From the NCBI GenBank assembly GCA_012520655.1, contig JAAYNW010000066.1, forward strand, positions 1 through 64,000: a stretch of 64,000 bases of DNA, in the 5' to 3' direction. The notes below the pieces were generated by a model that worked only from the letters and a program-made list of their open reading frames with translations, was not told the DNA's origin and did no database searches. Each line of letters opens with the position of its first letter. The stretch's first letter is position 1. This document shows, piece after piece, positions 20,279 to 30,423 of the stretch. The translations under genes were made by a program, and so were the position numbers. The DNA comes from Clostridiales bacterium. GTDB lineage: Bacteria; Bacillota; Clostridia; Lachnospirales; Lachnospiraceae.

Positions 20279-21046
20279 TTATTTGTATACTCCCGCCAAC
20301 ACGCTCAGCTTTCCTTTTTTCGTTTCATATTCACAGCCATAATAAATAAATCTTCCATATCCCCGTACGGAAATCATATCCCCTTTTTTAAGTATATAGC
20401 TGTTATTCTCATTTATCCGTCCATTCACATAAACCTTTTTCTCTCGAAAGAGCAGAAGGCTCCGGTTCCTTGACAGCTGATAGATTTTTGCTGCAACGGC
20501 ATCTGCGCGTTCCGAAGAAACCGTATATTTTATCGTCTCCGGTTCTTTAGCCGGAATGCATACGTCCGCATTCTCCACAGCACATCTTACGTGAGTGTGT
20601 TTTACCTTATTCAGGTTTTCTATGATAAATGGCGCTATTTTGTCGGTGCAGAATAAGTAAGCGTTTTTCCCTTGAATAAATATATCGCCTACGGTACTCC
20701 TGTCGATTCCCAGATTCATAATCGCTCCTAAGAAATCTCTATGGTTCAAATCCTCCGCAAATTTTTCGATAATAGGTCTAACCGAAAGGCAGACTATCGG
20801 AAACTCTTCTCTGTATCCGAGGCTTTCTTCGCTGCCGAATCTGAGCATTCGCCGTTCGCAGTCCTCATTTCCTCCAAACAGCTTATAAGGCATTGTTTTC
20901 ACCTCAGGCGCCATTCCATAGAACACATCCTGCTCCGCCATACTTAAAAATCCTATGTACGTATAAATATTATGTTCATAGGATTTTTTAGCCAGCTCCG
21001 TTATCCGCTTTTTCAATTGTTGTAATTCTTTTTCGTTATTATACAA
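20279..21046 (-). CDS. YlmH-like S4-domain RNA-binding protein
   Basis: VSLGIDRSTVGDIFI-like MNLGIDRSTVGDIFIQGKNAYLFCTD and C-terminal S4 (KVYVNGRINENNSYILKKGDMISVRGYGRF). Confidence 0.88.
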   Translation of the reverse strand: MYNNEKELQQLKKRITELAKKSYEHNIYTYIGFLSMAEQDVFYGMAPEVKTMPYKLFGGNEDCERRMLRFGSEESLGYREEFPIVCLSVRPIIEKFAEDLNHRDFLGAIMNLGIDRSTVGDIFIQGKNAYLFCTDKIAPFIIENLNKVKHTHVRCAVENADVCIPAKEPETIKYTVSSERADAVAAKIYQLSRNRSLLLFREKKVYVNGRINENNSYILKKGDMISVRGYGRFIYYGCEYETKKGKLSVLAGVYK

Positions 21047-21968
21047 AGCTAATCACTTCTTCTTTCGGCGCTTTTGTCTGTTCTACACGCAGTGCTTCAA
21101 GCACCGGTCCCTCTCCGTTATAATCGGCAAAATATTCCTTCTTTACAACAGCCGTAATTTTTATCCATTGTTTATCCGTAAGGCTGTCCGCTTTATCATA
21201 TGAGCAAGCGAAACCCAGAAAAGCCATATCATCCGCGCAGCAAGTCATTGCCATCCTCCCGGGTACAAAATATCCTTGGGGGAACCCCTCCGGCTTCAGA
21301 ACCATAGCCGTGAACTGTACCTTTTTCCCGATATAACGTTCCAGATGATCCAAAGAATCCAAATACCAGATTCCATAGCCCTTATCGTCCAAGCTGATAA
21401 TCTCATCCTTAAGGCTGTAGGGTAAATCATCCTCCATGATCTCATTTACTTCTCCGTTGGAATCTTCAAAAACAATCTCCGCTTTCTGATTAATAGCTTT
21501 AATGTTCCTCTTGTAGCTGTTCAAGTCTTCCACACCGTCACAGCGGTTAAAAATAATCAACTCTGATTTTCTTATCATTTCCGCAAGCAATGACTTCATA
21601 TTATTGAAGTACATAGGAAATGTGGAGGCATCGATCGTCGTTACTTGTTGCTCAATCGTCCAGTGCCACGGCAATTTCATGTTTTTATAATTCCACATTC
21701 CGTTATACTCGATAATAATGCGCTCCGGTTTATATTTTTTCTCCAACTCAAGTAAATGGGCGGGATTGAAATCTTCTTCATCTTCTATCATTTCGAGATC
21801 GACCCTGCTCATCTTAAGCAGCTTTTCGTCGTATTCTATTTCTCCCTCCTCGCACAGAATCAAAAGAGTCCTTCCCTTTACCTGAAAATAAGGCTGCTCC
21901 AATGTATAGGTAATAAACTCCGTTTTTCCGCTCTCCAAAAATCCATTGATAATATAAACCGGTTTCAT
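21039..21968 (-). CDS. G3E-type GTPase (CobW/P47K-like)
   Basis: MKPVYIINGFLESGKTEFI P-loop, LIIFNRCD; next to a second CobW protein. Confidence 0.8.
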   Translation of the reverse strand: MKPVYIINGFLESGKTEFITYTLEQPYFQVKGRTLLILCEEGEIEYDEKLLKMSRVDLEMIEDEEDFNPAHLLELEKKYKPERIIIEYNGMWNYKNMKLPWHWTIEQQVTTIDASTFPMYFNNMKSLLAEMIRKSELIIFNRCDGVEDLNSYKRNIKAINQKAEIVFEDSNGEVNEIMEDDLPYSLKDEIISLDDKGYGIWYLDSLDHLERYIGKKVQFTAMVLKPEGFPQGYFVPGRMAMTCCADDMAFLGFACSYDKADSLTDKQWIKITAVVKKEYFADYNGEGPVLEALRVEQTKAPKEEVISFV

Positions 21969-22017
21969 ATGATTCCTCTCTATCTGCCTATCTTATACTT
22001 ACGATTCTCTTTATTAA

Positions 22018-23067
22018 TTACAAAGCCTTATGAAACAGCTTATCCAAATTCGCTTCCTGCAATTCCGAGCCGATGACACAAATCTTACCTGTTACATCAG
22101 GACGTCCGGCTCGTATATCGCATTCGCCCGGTACATAATCGAAATAAACCCATGTGCCGTCACCGGCAGGTACCATTCCTTTTGCCCGCAGTACGAATCC
22201 GTATTCTTTCTCTTTCTCCAGCTCTGCAAGCAGTGTCTCTATTTCTTCCGTTGTATATGCAGCGGCCGTCTGCATTCCCCAACTGGTAAATACCTCATCC
22301 GCATGATGGTGACCATCACCGTGATGATGCTCGTCCTCATGATGGTGATGCTCGTCATGATGGTGACCGTGACAGCCGCAGGTGCAGCTCTCACCGTGGT
22401 CATGATGATGATGCTCTTGCTCTTTGCGCACTTCCTCCATCATCTCCGCTTCCAAATCCTTCGCACCCTCTATTGTTTCCAATATATCTTTTCCGTCCAA
22501 TTCTACCCACTCTGTTGTAACAATCACAGCCCTTTTGTTATATTCTCTAATCATGGATATGACAATAGACAGCTTTTCCTCACTGATTTTTCCTGTACGG
22601 CTTAAAATAATCGTTCCTGCATTTTCTATCTGATTAATGAAAAATTCTCCAAAATTCTTAATATACATTTTGCATTTCGATGCATCCACCACCGCTACGG
22701 CACTGTTAAGCTGCACCTCGTTCTCCGCAGTCACATCCTGCACAGCCTTCATTACGTCGGATAGCTTACCTACTCCCGAAGGCTCTATCAATATTCTTTC
22801 AGGTTCATAGGTCTTGAGCACCTCCTTTAAAGAAGTGCCAAAGTCTCCTACCAGAGAGCAGCATATACATCCGGAATTCATTTCTTTTATTTCAATTCCC
22901 GCCTCCTTTAAGAAGCCTCCGTCAATACCGATTTCGCCAAATTCATTCTCTATCAGCACGACTTTGGTATCTGCCAAAGCCTCCTTCAATATTTTTTTTA
23001 TTAATGTTGTCTTACCGGCTCCGAGAAAGCCGGATATTATATCAATTTTTGTCATGTCAACAATCAT
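22018..23067 (-). CDS. CobW/HypB/UreG-family GTPase with His-rich linker
   Basis: IDIISGFLGAGKTTLIKKIL, EFGEIGIDGGFL, EMNSGCICCSL; HHHHDHGESCTCGCHGHHHDEHHHHEDEHHHGDGHHH. Confidence 0.94.
   Translation of the reverse strand: MIVDMTKIDIISGFLGAGKTTLIKKILKEALADTKVVLIENEFGEIGIDGGFLKEAGIEIKEMNSGCICCSLVGDFGTSLKEVLKTYEPERILIEPSGVGKLSDVMKAVQDVTAENEVQLNSAVAVVDASKCKMYIKNFGEFFINQIENAGTIILSRTGKISEEKLSIVISMIREYNKRAVIVTTEWVELDGKDILETIEGAKDLEAEMMEEVRKEQEHHHHDHGESCTCGCHGHHHDEHHHHEDEHHHGDGHHHADEVFTSWGMQTAAAYTTEEIETLLAELEKEKEYGFVLRAKGMVPAGDGTWVYFDYVPGECDIRAGRPDVTGKICVIGSELQEANLDKLFHKAL
22296..22416 (-). repeat. Low-complexity CAT/CAC-rich tract encoding the His-rich linker
   Basis: Iterated atgatggtgaccatcaccgtgatgatgctcgtc units. 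Confidence 0.8.
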
Positions 23068-23227
23068 TCTCCTTCCTGCTTATTACTTATGTATTTTGCT
23101 CTAATTTTGCACTAATGTCAAGTTTTTCAGATTTGCATGATACCCTTTCAAAAAAGTTGCACGCTCCGCAAATACAATGTATGATATTTAAAGCAAAGTT
23201 GCATTCAACAAGTTCGACTTAGAAAGT

Positions 23228-24427
23228 GTGGTTATCTATATTATGAAAAAAACGATAAAACTTTATGATATTGATGCTTATCAAACCGATTTTACAGCAG
23301 TAGTTGTATTTTGCCGTCCCGTTTCTTCGGATTCCCGCGAGCAGCAGCCGTCCGAGCCGCTCTATGAGGTCATACTCGACCAAACACTCTTCTTTCCCGA
23401 AGAAGGCGGCCAGAACTCCGATACGGGAACTCTGAATGGTTCCATAGTATCCCATGTGCAAATAAAAAACGGCATTATAACACATATTACAAATGCCCCT
23501 TTTGCTTCCGGCGAGACTGTCACCGGCGAAATTGAGTGGGAAACTCGTTATTCCAATATGCAGCAGCATTCCGGCGAGCACATCATGTCCGGTCTGATCC
23601 ATTCTCATTTCGGCTATGATAACGTAGGCTTTCATCTCGGTTCTCAATCCGTTACTCTTGACTTCAACGGCTTTCTGGACAAAGAACAGTTGCATATGAT
23701 AGAATCCCTCGCCAACGAAGCCATATACCGCAATATAGAAGTAATTGCCGAATATCCGTCCGAAAAAGAACTGCTGAAATTAAACTACCGCAGTAAAATT
23801 GAATTGAATGAGCCGGTACGCATCGTAACCTTCCCGGGATATGATGTCTGCGCGTGCTGTGCACCCCATGTAAGGAGAACCGGTGAAATCGGTATAATAA
23901 AAATAGTAGATGCAATCAGGCATAGAGGCGGCGTTCGAATCAGCATTCTCTGCGGACGTCGGGCCCTCGAGGATTTCAGAATGAAACAGGAACAGGTTTA
24001 TGCCGTTTCCGCCTTATTATCCTCGAAGCCGGAATTAATCGCGGCGGCTACGGAACGTATGAAAGAAGATATTTTTTCTCTAAAGGGACAAATCATGGAA
24101 CTTCAGGAAGCTCTGATCGGACTTAAAGTCTCTCAGATCGCTGACGGGACACATAATCTCTGTTTGTTTGAAGAAGCTATGGAAGCTCCTGTCCATAGAA
24201 AGTATGTAAATATGCTGGTTGAGAAATGTTCCGGCGTCTGCGGCGTCTTCGTGGGAAATGAGCAGAACAGTTACCGCTATATTATCGCTTCCAAATATGA
24301 GGATGTACGTACCGTAAATGAAAGACTGAAACACGACTTGCATGCAAAAGGCGGGGGCTGTAAGGAAATGGTCCAAGGCTCACTAACAGGATATCAGAGC
24401 GACATTATCCGCTGCATACAAAGCTAA
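23228..24427 (+). CDS. Alanyl-tRNA editing protein (AlaX family, with DHHA1-like C-terminus)
   Basis: DQTLFFPEEGGQNSDTGTL, MQQHSGEHIMSGLIHSHFG, CACCAPHVRRTGEIG. Confidence 0.93.
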   Translation: MVIYIMKKTIKLYDIDAYQTDFTAVVVFCRPVSSDSREQQPSEPLYEVILDQTLFFPEEGGQNSDTGTLNGSIVSHVQIKNGIITHITNAPFASGETVTGEIEWETRYSNMQQHSGEHIMSGLIHSHFGYDNVGFHLGSQSVTLDFNGFLDKEQLHMIESLANEAIYRNIEVIAEYPSEKELLKLNYRSKIELNEPVRIVTFPGYDVCACCAPHVRRTGEIGIIKIVDAIRHRGGVRISILCGRRALEDFRMKQEQVYAVSALLSSKPELIAAATERMKEDIFSLKGQIMELQEALIGLKVSQIADGTHNLCLFEEAMEAPVHRKYVNMLVEKCSGVCGVFVGNEQNSYRYIIASKYEDVRTVNERLKHDLHAKGGGCKEMVQGSLTGYQSDIIRCIQS

Positions 24428-24431
24428 ATAG

Positions 24432-24475
24432 AAAACCTTACCGGTACCGTTAAGTTAAGTACAAGTAAGGTTTTA
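24432..24475 (+). terminator. Intrinsic terminator after alaX
   Basis: AAAACCTTAC ... GTAAGGTTTTATTTTATT. Confidence 0.75.
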
Positions 24476-24477
24476 TT

Positions 24478-24867
24478 TTATTCGGCAATTCTCTTATCCG
24501 TCTCCAGTATATGTTCTATTAACCAATCAGTCACAAATTTCAACAAGTCCTTGATTATCTGTTCCTGATTCTGATCCACGATTTCCAGATCCATGTTATC
24601 CAACTTACGTATGAAATTGTCATGCTGAATCTTCTGTGTAAACATTCTCTTGTATTGAATGCTTTCCATATAGTCCTCTTCATTCTTGAAATGCATCGCA
24701 GAGTAGTCCTTCAACCGCTGAATGAGGTTTGTAATATGGTCATATTTATCCGGTACAAATTCATTCACACATAACTGGTATATCTCTTCCGCAATCTCAA
24801 ATAATACTCTATGCTCATTGTCTATCTGCTCAATACCTGTCAAATACTCGTCTTTCATCTCATACAT
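24478..24867 (-). CDS. Bacteriohemerythrin
   Basis: IEQIDNEHRVLFEI, SAMHFKNEEDYME, KIQHDNFI, WLIEHILETDKR. Confidence 0.92.
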   Translation of the reverse strand: MYEMKDEYLTGIEQIDNEHRVLFEIAEEIYQLCVNEFVPDKYDHITNLIQRLKDYSAMHFKNEEDYMESIQYKRMFTQKIQHDNFIRKLDNMDLEIVDQNQEQIIKDLLKFVTDWLIEHILETDKRIAE

Positions 24868-24974
24868 ATTATTCCCGCCTTTCGTATTTCACTCGTTTCA
24901 GACTCTTAAGTAATATTTTATAATAAAGTATTTATTATAATAACATGCTCACGCAAAAATTAACAGATGAAGTT

Positions 24975-25754
24975 TTATCCCAATGCGACATCCAATATCA
25001 TCATGATTACAAACCCAATGGCAAATCCGATAGTTCCCATATTGGAATGTTCTCCCGATGCTGATTCAGGAATTAATTCTTCCACCACTACATAAATCAT
25101 AGCGCCTGCGGCAAATGCCAGCGTGTAGGGAATAAACGGCGTAATATAAGTTGCCAAAAGAAATGTAACGATTGCGGCTATAGGTTCTACAATTCCTGAA
25201 AGAACTCCCATAGCAAAGGCTTTTTTCTTGCCTACTTCTTCCTTAAGCGGCAGAGAAATAATCGCTCCTTCCGGAATATTCTGAATCGCGATTCCTATGG
25301 AAAGAGCAATAGCGCTCGCCATCGTAATTAGACTCCCTCCATTTATGGAACCTGCCAGCACGATACCGACCGAGGCACCTTCCGGTATATTATGAATCGT
25401 CACGGCAAGCATAAGCATAGTCGATTTCTTCAAACTGCTTCTCGGCCCTTCCTGCTCTCCTCCGTCCAAATGAAGGTGAGGCACTACTTTATCGAGCAAA
25501 AGCAAAAATACTATACCAAGTATAAATCCTGTCGCTGCCGGAATAAAAGCCAGCTTCCCCATATGCTCCGACATATTCATCGCCGGAATGAGTAGCGACC
25601 ATACGGATGCGGCTACCATGACGCCCGCCGCAAAGCCCAACATCGTCTTTTGTACGATTGCATTCATTTCCTTCCTTAATAGAAAAACACATGCAGCACC
25701 GAGCGACGTCCCCAAAAAGGGAATCAATATTCCCGTTAACACATTTGTATTCAT
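24975..25754 (-). CDS. ZIP family metal transporter
   Basis: AVTIHNIPEGASVGI, GIAIQNIPEGAIISLPL. Confidence 0.93.
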   Translation of the reverse strand: MNTNVLTGILIPFLGTSLGAACVFLLRKEMNAIVQKTMLGFAAGVMVAASVWSLLIPAMNMSEHMGKLAFIPAATGFILGIVFLLLLDKVVPHLHLDGGEQEGPRSSLKKSTMLMLAVTIHNIPEGASVGIVLAGSINGGSLITMASAIALSIGIAIQNIPEGAIISLPLKEEVGKKKAFAMGVLSGIVEPIAAIVTFLLATYITPFIPYTLAFAAGAMIYVVVEELIPESASGEHSNMGTIGFAIGFVIMMILDVALG

Positions 25755-25837
25755 AATCTATCCTCCTACTGTATTCTCTATTTTCTTATCGTATATCTAT
25801 TATATTTGTTATTAATTTATTTTTCTACAGCGTTTTT

Positions 25838-26647
25838 TTAAAGAGAGGAATATTCCTCCAAAATAGAGGTGATAGGAAGGCTCGCCGTCTCATCCGTATC
25901 CGTTCCTCCGGTCAGCATTCCCACAAAATTACCGTATGCATCAAAGGTTCCTCCTCCCGACATTCCGGGCTTGCCAAACCCAAAGCCATACAGCATATAA
26001 GAGTCAAATTCCTTTATATACCAAAACGGAGATGCCACAGTTCCTTCATACATATTCTCACCTGCTCCGTCCGCAGAACCTACATGAAAAACAGCATCGC
26101 CTGCTTTCAGTCCGGCGTAAGCTGTCTCATCCTTCTTTACCTCCTTCAAAGAAATGAGGTCTTCATAAGCCAGGTCCTTAATATCCACCTTCAAAAATCC
26201 CAAGTCATACAGGCTCGAAAGCTTAACTATTCTGCCTCCCGAAGTTATACCGTTCCAAAAGGTGATACAACCGTCCTCCTGCCAATTCTCCAAGAGATGC
26301 TTATTGGAAATGATGATGATTTCCTTTTCGTTCATCTCCCATATGACTCCGCTCCCATAAAAATTACCCGTGCTTATTTTCACAATTCCGGCTTTTACGT
26401 TTTCATAAGCCCTTTTTATATCTGCTTTCTCCAAAGCATGCAGGACTGTTCCGTCATAGCATACCATACCCTCATATTGATCCTGAAAAGTGGTTGTCTG
26501 AATGAGCGGTCGATGCTCCTGCGCATATACCGTTACAGAAAACTCTCCGCAGGATGCGGTAAGGCATAAACATATAAGGTTTTTAAGATAAAACTTCATA
26601 TATTTATTCTTCCGACCGCTCATCGGCCATATGCAAAAATATTTCAT
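25838..26647 (-). CDS. Secreted trypsin-like serine protease
   Basis: Signal peptide-like N-terminus; SGVIWEMNEKEIIIISNKHLL, GKPGMSGGGTFDAYGNFVGML. Confidence 0.78.
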   Translation of the reverse strand: MKYFCIWPMSGRKNKYMKFYLKNLICLCLTASCGEFSVTVYAQEHRPLIQTTTFQDQYEGMVCYDGTVLHALEKADIKRAYENVKAGIVKISTGNFYGSGVIWEMNEKEIIIISNKHLLENWQEDGCITFWNGITSGGRIVKLSSLYDLGFLKVDIKDLAYEDLISLKEVKKDETAYAGLKAGDAVFHVGSADGAGENMYEGTVASPFWYIKEFDSYMLYGFGFGKPGMSGGGTFDAYGNFVGMLTGGTDTDETASLPITSILEEYSSL

Positions 26648-26695
26648 CGTCCAACCTTCTTTTTATATCCGGCTTTTCTGTTTTATTATTATTTA

Positions 26696-26727
26696 TAAAA
26701 ATCTCCCCGGTTATGGAGAGATTTTTA
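26696..26727 (-). terminator. Terminator for rnpB, potentially bidirectional
   Basis: AAAAATCTCC-CCGGTTAT-GGAGAGATTTTT. Confidence 0.8.
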
Positions 26728-26748
26728 CTTTTACTATTATATATTTTC

Positions 26749-27100
26749 ATACTAAGCAGAACGATAAGCCGGGTTATGTCGTGAATGATCATCTATCTGG
26801 AATTACCGTCACCGGTAATCTCTAGCGACCCACCTGAAAGCAGGCCGGGCCGGCCTATTGCTTTCCATTCGGTCTTGCTTCGGATGGGGTTTACATGGCT
26901 CCGTCTGTTACCAGACGGACGGTAGTCTCTTACACTGCCCTTCCACCCTTACCCCGCATAACGGGGCGGTTCATTTCTGTTGCACTATCCTTGGAGTCAC
27001 CTCCACCGGACGTTATCCGGCATCCTGCCCTGCGAAGCCCGGACTTTCCTCACCTGCTTCCTTTCGGAATTGCAGCCGCGATCATTTATTCTACTTAGTA
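26749..27100 (-). ncRNA. rnpB: RNase P RNA
   Basis: Reverse strand contains GAGGAAAGTCCGGGCT, AGTGCAACAGAAA, GACATAACCCGGCTTATCG; P1 pairing TACTAAGTAGAA/TTCTGCTTAGTA sets the ends. Confidence 0.95.
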
Positions 27101-27103
27101 TTA

Positions 27104-28771
27104 CTAAACATGAAAACAACTTCCTCCGACGAACTCCCGGCAAATGGAATTCTTCGGTAGGTTGTCACTGCTCACACCAATAAAATATTCCAAGAACTTT
27201 AAAAGCCTCTTTGCTTCATGATATTCGGGTTCGCCCTTTTCTATTCCAAAAAGAAGAGGTTCCGCATACTGCTTTAATACTGCCAGTTCGTAAATCAATG
27301 CGGAGTTAAACATGGCGTCCGCACTCTCCTGAAACGGAAAAATATATTTTTCCTCTCCCTTTCTGACAGAACTCCACAGCTCAATAGTTCTTTTTGCACA
27401 AGCGCCTCTCGTACGCGCATCTCTGACCATACGTCTTAGAAGTCTGCCATCCGTAGTCGGAATCCTATTGTGCTCATCGATATTAATGCTCGTCAATGCG
27501 CTGATGTATATTTTGTACTTGCTTTCATTCGGAAGAGAATATGACGTATCGCCGTTCAGTCCATGAATTCCTTCTATCACGAGAACATCATCCGGCCCCA
27601 GTTTTTTATAATTCCCCCTATATTCCCGAAGCCCCGTCTTAAAATTGAAGCTCGGCAATTCCACCGTTTCTCCTTTAAGAAGCTCTGCCATATCCTTATT
27701 GAACTGTTCCACGTCAATTGCTTCCAAGCATTCGAAATTATAATCGCCGTTTTCATCTCTCGGTGTCTTATCCCGATTGACGAAATAATCGTCGAGAGCA
27801 ATCGGATGAGGCGTAAGTCCGTATGTTCGAAGCTGTATGGATAATCTGTGCGAAAAAGTTGTCTTCCCCGAAGAAGAAGGGCCTGCAATCATGACGAACT
27901 TCACTCCGCCTCGCTGTACGATATCTTGGGCAATCTCCCCGATTCTTCTTTCCTGCAACGCTTCCTGGACCAGTATCAGGTCATTGATATTCCCCTTACA
28001 AATCTGATCGTTCAGGTCTCCTACGGTATCGACACCCACCATATTACCCCATTCATCCGATTTTTTCAAGGTTTCAAATAATTTTTCTCTGGGTTCCATC
28101 ATAGGAAGCTTATCCGGCACCTGTTGTTCCGGCAGTAAAAGCATTAAACCCTCTTCATAAGAAAACACCTCAAAATATTTTACATAACCGGTGCTTGGAA
28201 GCATATAGCCATAAAAATAGTCGTAATAACCATCCAGACAATAGACATTCACATTAGAGCTTCTTCTGTAACGAAAAAGCTTTTCTTTGTCTTTCATATT
28301 CTGCCCGCGAAAGATTTCCAAAGCTTCATTAATCGGATAAGATTTTTTGGTAATCGGTATATCTGCCTCTACCAATTCGTGCATTCTTTTGTTCAGACTG
28401 CGGATGAACTCCGGCTCGACTTTGAAATCGCCGTCTATGCTGCAATAATATCCGGGACCGATAGCAAACTCCACTTTAATCTTCCTCAATGTGTTTTCCC
28501 CTACCACATCTCTGAGCGCTTTGATTAACAGCATGACTGCCGTGCGCACATAGGTTTTGTGGCCTGCCGAATCGCCTAAGGTAATAAATGTCAGTTCACA
28601 ATCCTTACTTACTTCCTTGATCAGTTCCCTTATCTTCCCATTAGCGGTTACGAGAGCAATCCTCTGTCGATATTGATTCTGATATTCTTTCGCTATTTCT
28701 TCGTACAACGTACCTTTTTCGTATTGCCTCTTTTCGCCGTCTATCGTAACTGTAACCATTATATCCTCCAA
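27104..28771 (-). CDS. Nucleoside (uridine) kinase-like protein with TGS/ThrRS-like N-terminus
   Basis: VMIAGPSSSGKTTFSHRLSIQL, HPIALDDYFVNRDKTPRDENGDYNFE. Confidence 0.92.
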   Translation of the reverse strand: MEDIMVTVTIDGEKRQYEKGTLYEEIAKEYQNQYRQRIALVTANGKIRELIKEVSKDCELTFITLGDSAGHKTYVRTAVMLLIKALRDVVGENTLRKIKVEFAIGPGYYCSIDGDFKVEPEFIRSLNKRMHELVEADIPITKKSYPINEALEIFRGQNMKDKEKLFRYRRSSNVNVYCLDGYYDYFYGYMLPSTGYVKYFEVFSYEEGLMLLLPEQQVPDKLPMMEPREKLFETLKKSDEWGNMVGVDTVGDLNDQICKGNINDLILVQEALQERRIGEIAQDIVQRGGVKFVMIAGPSSSGKTTFSHRLSIQLRTYGLTPHPIALDDYFVNRDKTPRDENGDYNFECLEAIDVEQFNKDMAELLKGETVELPSFNFKTGLREYRGNYKKLGPDDVLVIEGIHGLNGDTSYSLPNESKYKIYISALTSINIDEHNRIPTTDGRLLRRMVRDARTRGACAKRTIELWSSVRKGEEKYIFPFQESADAMFNSALIYELAVLKQYAEPLLFGIEKGEPEYHEAKRLLKFLEYFIGVSSDNLPKNSICREFVGGSCFHV

Positions 28772-28781
28772 ATCCTGCTGC

Positions 28782-29594
28782 CTACATTATCCAAAACGGA
28801 TTCTTTTCTTTTGCCGCAAATACGGTAAGCTGCGGCAGCTCTCTTTTAATATATTCCCTCATATATGGAATAAATATCTTCTCCAGACCAAAATGACCGG
28901 CATCGATGATCATAAGGCCCTGCGCCATCGCATCCAATCCCTCGTGATGCTCGATATCTCCCGTAATGAGCACCTCTGCCCCCGCCACCACTGCCGGCTT
29001 TATCATCGACTTACCGGAGCCCGGCGATACTGCTGCCCATTCGATAGGCGTATCCGGCTCTCCGTATATTTTTACATTCTCCAAATCAAATGTTTCTTTT
29101 ACAAAAGAAGCACATTCCTCCAGAGTCATGACCTGAACAAGTCTTCCATATCTGCCGATTCCCTCTTTTGCAATCTCATCCTCATAAGTGATGTCAAGAA
29201 CCTGTCGATTCGTTAAGCCCAGTTCATCAGCCGCCGCATCCGCCATACCCATTACGTCAAAGTTCGTATGCATCGCATAATAGCTTATATCATTGTGCAA
29301 AAGTTTTATGATCCTGCGCCCGATAAAATCATCCGACGTGATTTTTTTCATGGGAGAAAAGATGAGAGGATGATGCGTCAGAAGCATATCCGCTCCTGCC
29401 CGTACCGCTTCGTCTATCACTTCATCCGTGGCATCAAGCGCTATGCACAGCCTGTTTACTTCCTTGTCTCTTCTTCCCGCAAGAAGCCCTACGTTATCCC
29501 AGCTTTCCGCAAAAGAAGAAGGAGAAAGTCTCTCCAGACTTTCAATGATCTTATCACATCTCATACACCGCCGCCTTTCCCATACGCTTCTCAT
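28782..29594 (-). CDS. Nif3-like dinuclear metal center protein
   Basis: SWDNVGLLAGRRD, LLTHHPLIFSPMKKI, HTNFDV, GDIEHHEGLDA. Confidence 0.94.
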   Translation of the reverse strand: MRSVWERRRCMRCDKIIESLERLSPSSFAESWDNVGLLAGRRDKEVNRLCIALDATDEVIDEAVRAGADMLLTHHPLIFSPMKKITSDDFIGRRIIKLLHNDISYYAMHTNFDVMGMADAAADELGLTNRQVLDITYEDEIAKEGIGRYGRLVQVMTLEECASFVKETFDLENVKIYGEPDTPIEWAAVSPGSGKSMIKPAVVAGAEVLITGDIEHHEGLDAMAQGLMIIDAGHFGLEKIFIPYMREYIKRELPQLTVFAAKEKNPFWIM

Positions 29595-29621
29595 ATGTTA
29601 CTCATTTATCGTCTTGACCTT

Positions 29622-30410
29622 TTAATATATTAGGCTATGAGCACCTCCTGCATCCATATAAGAAAGTGCCGCATCAATGTCTCTTATCCTGCCTGCTATT
29701 TCTCTCCGTCTCATATTCCGCCTGTCGATTTGTGTCCCATTTTCTTCGCCAGACTTTTCCAGATCTCTGAGAATTTCTTCGCATAAGGCCCGTTCTTTTA
29801 TTAAGAATCCAAGCAATATGGGATTCTTTCTTTTTAAAAGGACAGGGCCGTACTTATCGTCTACCTGCCGGCTGACGACCGGGAGTTCTTCCTGTCCTAT
29901 ATCTCCTGTCGTAGGCTGCACTTTTATGACCGAATAATATTTTCCGTCCTCCAAAATCATATTCTCATCTGTTATAAGATATCCCTGCTCCCGCAAGTAT
30001 TCTCTCATTCCCTGCAGCTCAGATTGAGGCTGCAGGATAAATTCCTTCATGGAACGTACTTTCTCCCTTCCTTCTTCAAGTATCCGTTTCATCAATTTGC
30101 CGCCCATGCCTGCACAAATCAGAGTATCGGCCTCACCCGGAAGAAGTGACGTCACTCCGTCGGACAATCTGGTCTCTATGTAATCTGTCAAAGCATAATC
30201 TTCGACATGTTTTCTCGCCGCTTCCAGAGGTCCCTTTCTTACATCCATAGCGATTGCTTTAGGACATATACCGGTTTTTACCAGGTAAATAGATATGAAT
30301 CCATGATCGCAGCCTACATCACACACAGCATTTCCCTTCGTTACCATATGGGCTACGGCGGACATTCTGTCCGATAATACAACTTCCTTTAAACTTCTGT
30401 CTGCACTCAT
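29622..30410 (-). CDS. trmK: tRNA (adenine22-N1)-methyltransferase
   Basis: VCDVGCDHGFISIYLV, LICAGMGGKLMKRIL, FILQPQSE. Confidence 0.92.
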   Translation of the reverse strand: MSADRSLKEVVLSDRMSAVAHMVTKGNAVCDVGCDHGFISIYLVKTGICPKAIAMDVRKGPLEAARKHVEDYALTDYIETRLSDGVTSLLPGEADTLICAGMGGKLMKRILEEGREKVRSMKEFILQPQSELQGMREYLREQGYLITDENMILEDGKYYSVIKVQPTTGDIGQEELPVVSRQVDDKYGPVLLKRKNPILLGFLIKERALCEEILRDLEKSGEENGTQIDRRNMRRREIAGRIRDIDAALSYMDAGGAHSLIY

Positions 30411-30423
30411 TATCTTAATCCGA

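Noticed and set aside
22296-22416. Tandem DNA repeat as a possible mobile or CRISPR-like element
   Set aside because: It is the codon repeat for the His-rich linker of the CobW-family protein.
22030-22605. 191-aa + strand ORF opposite the CobW gene
   Set aside because: Its Met/Val-rich stretch is the complement of the His codon repeat; antisense artefact.
26858-27183. Overlapping + strand ORFs (100, 67 and 67 aa)
   Set aside because: They lie in the RNase P RNA and extend into the kinase 3' end; chance antisense ORFs.
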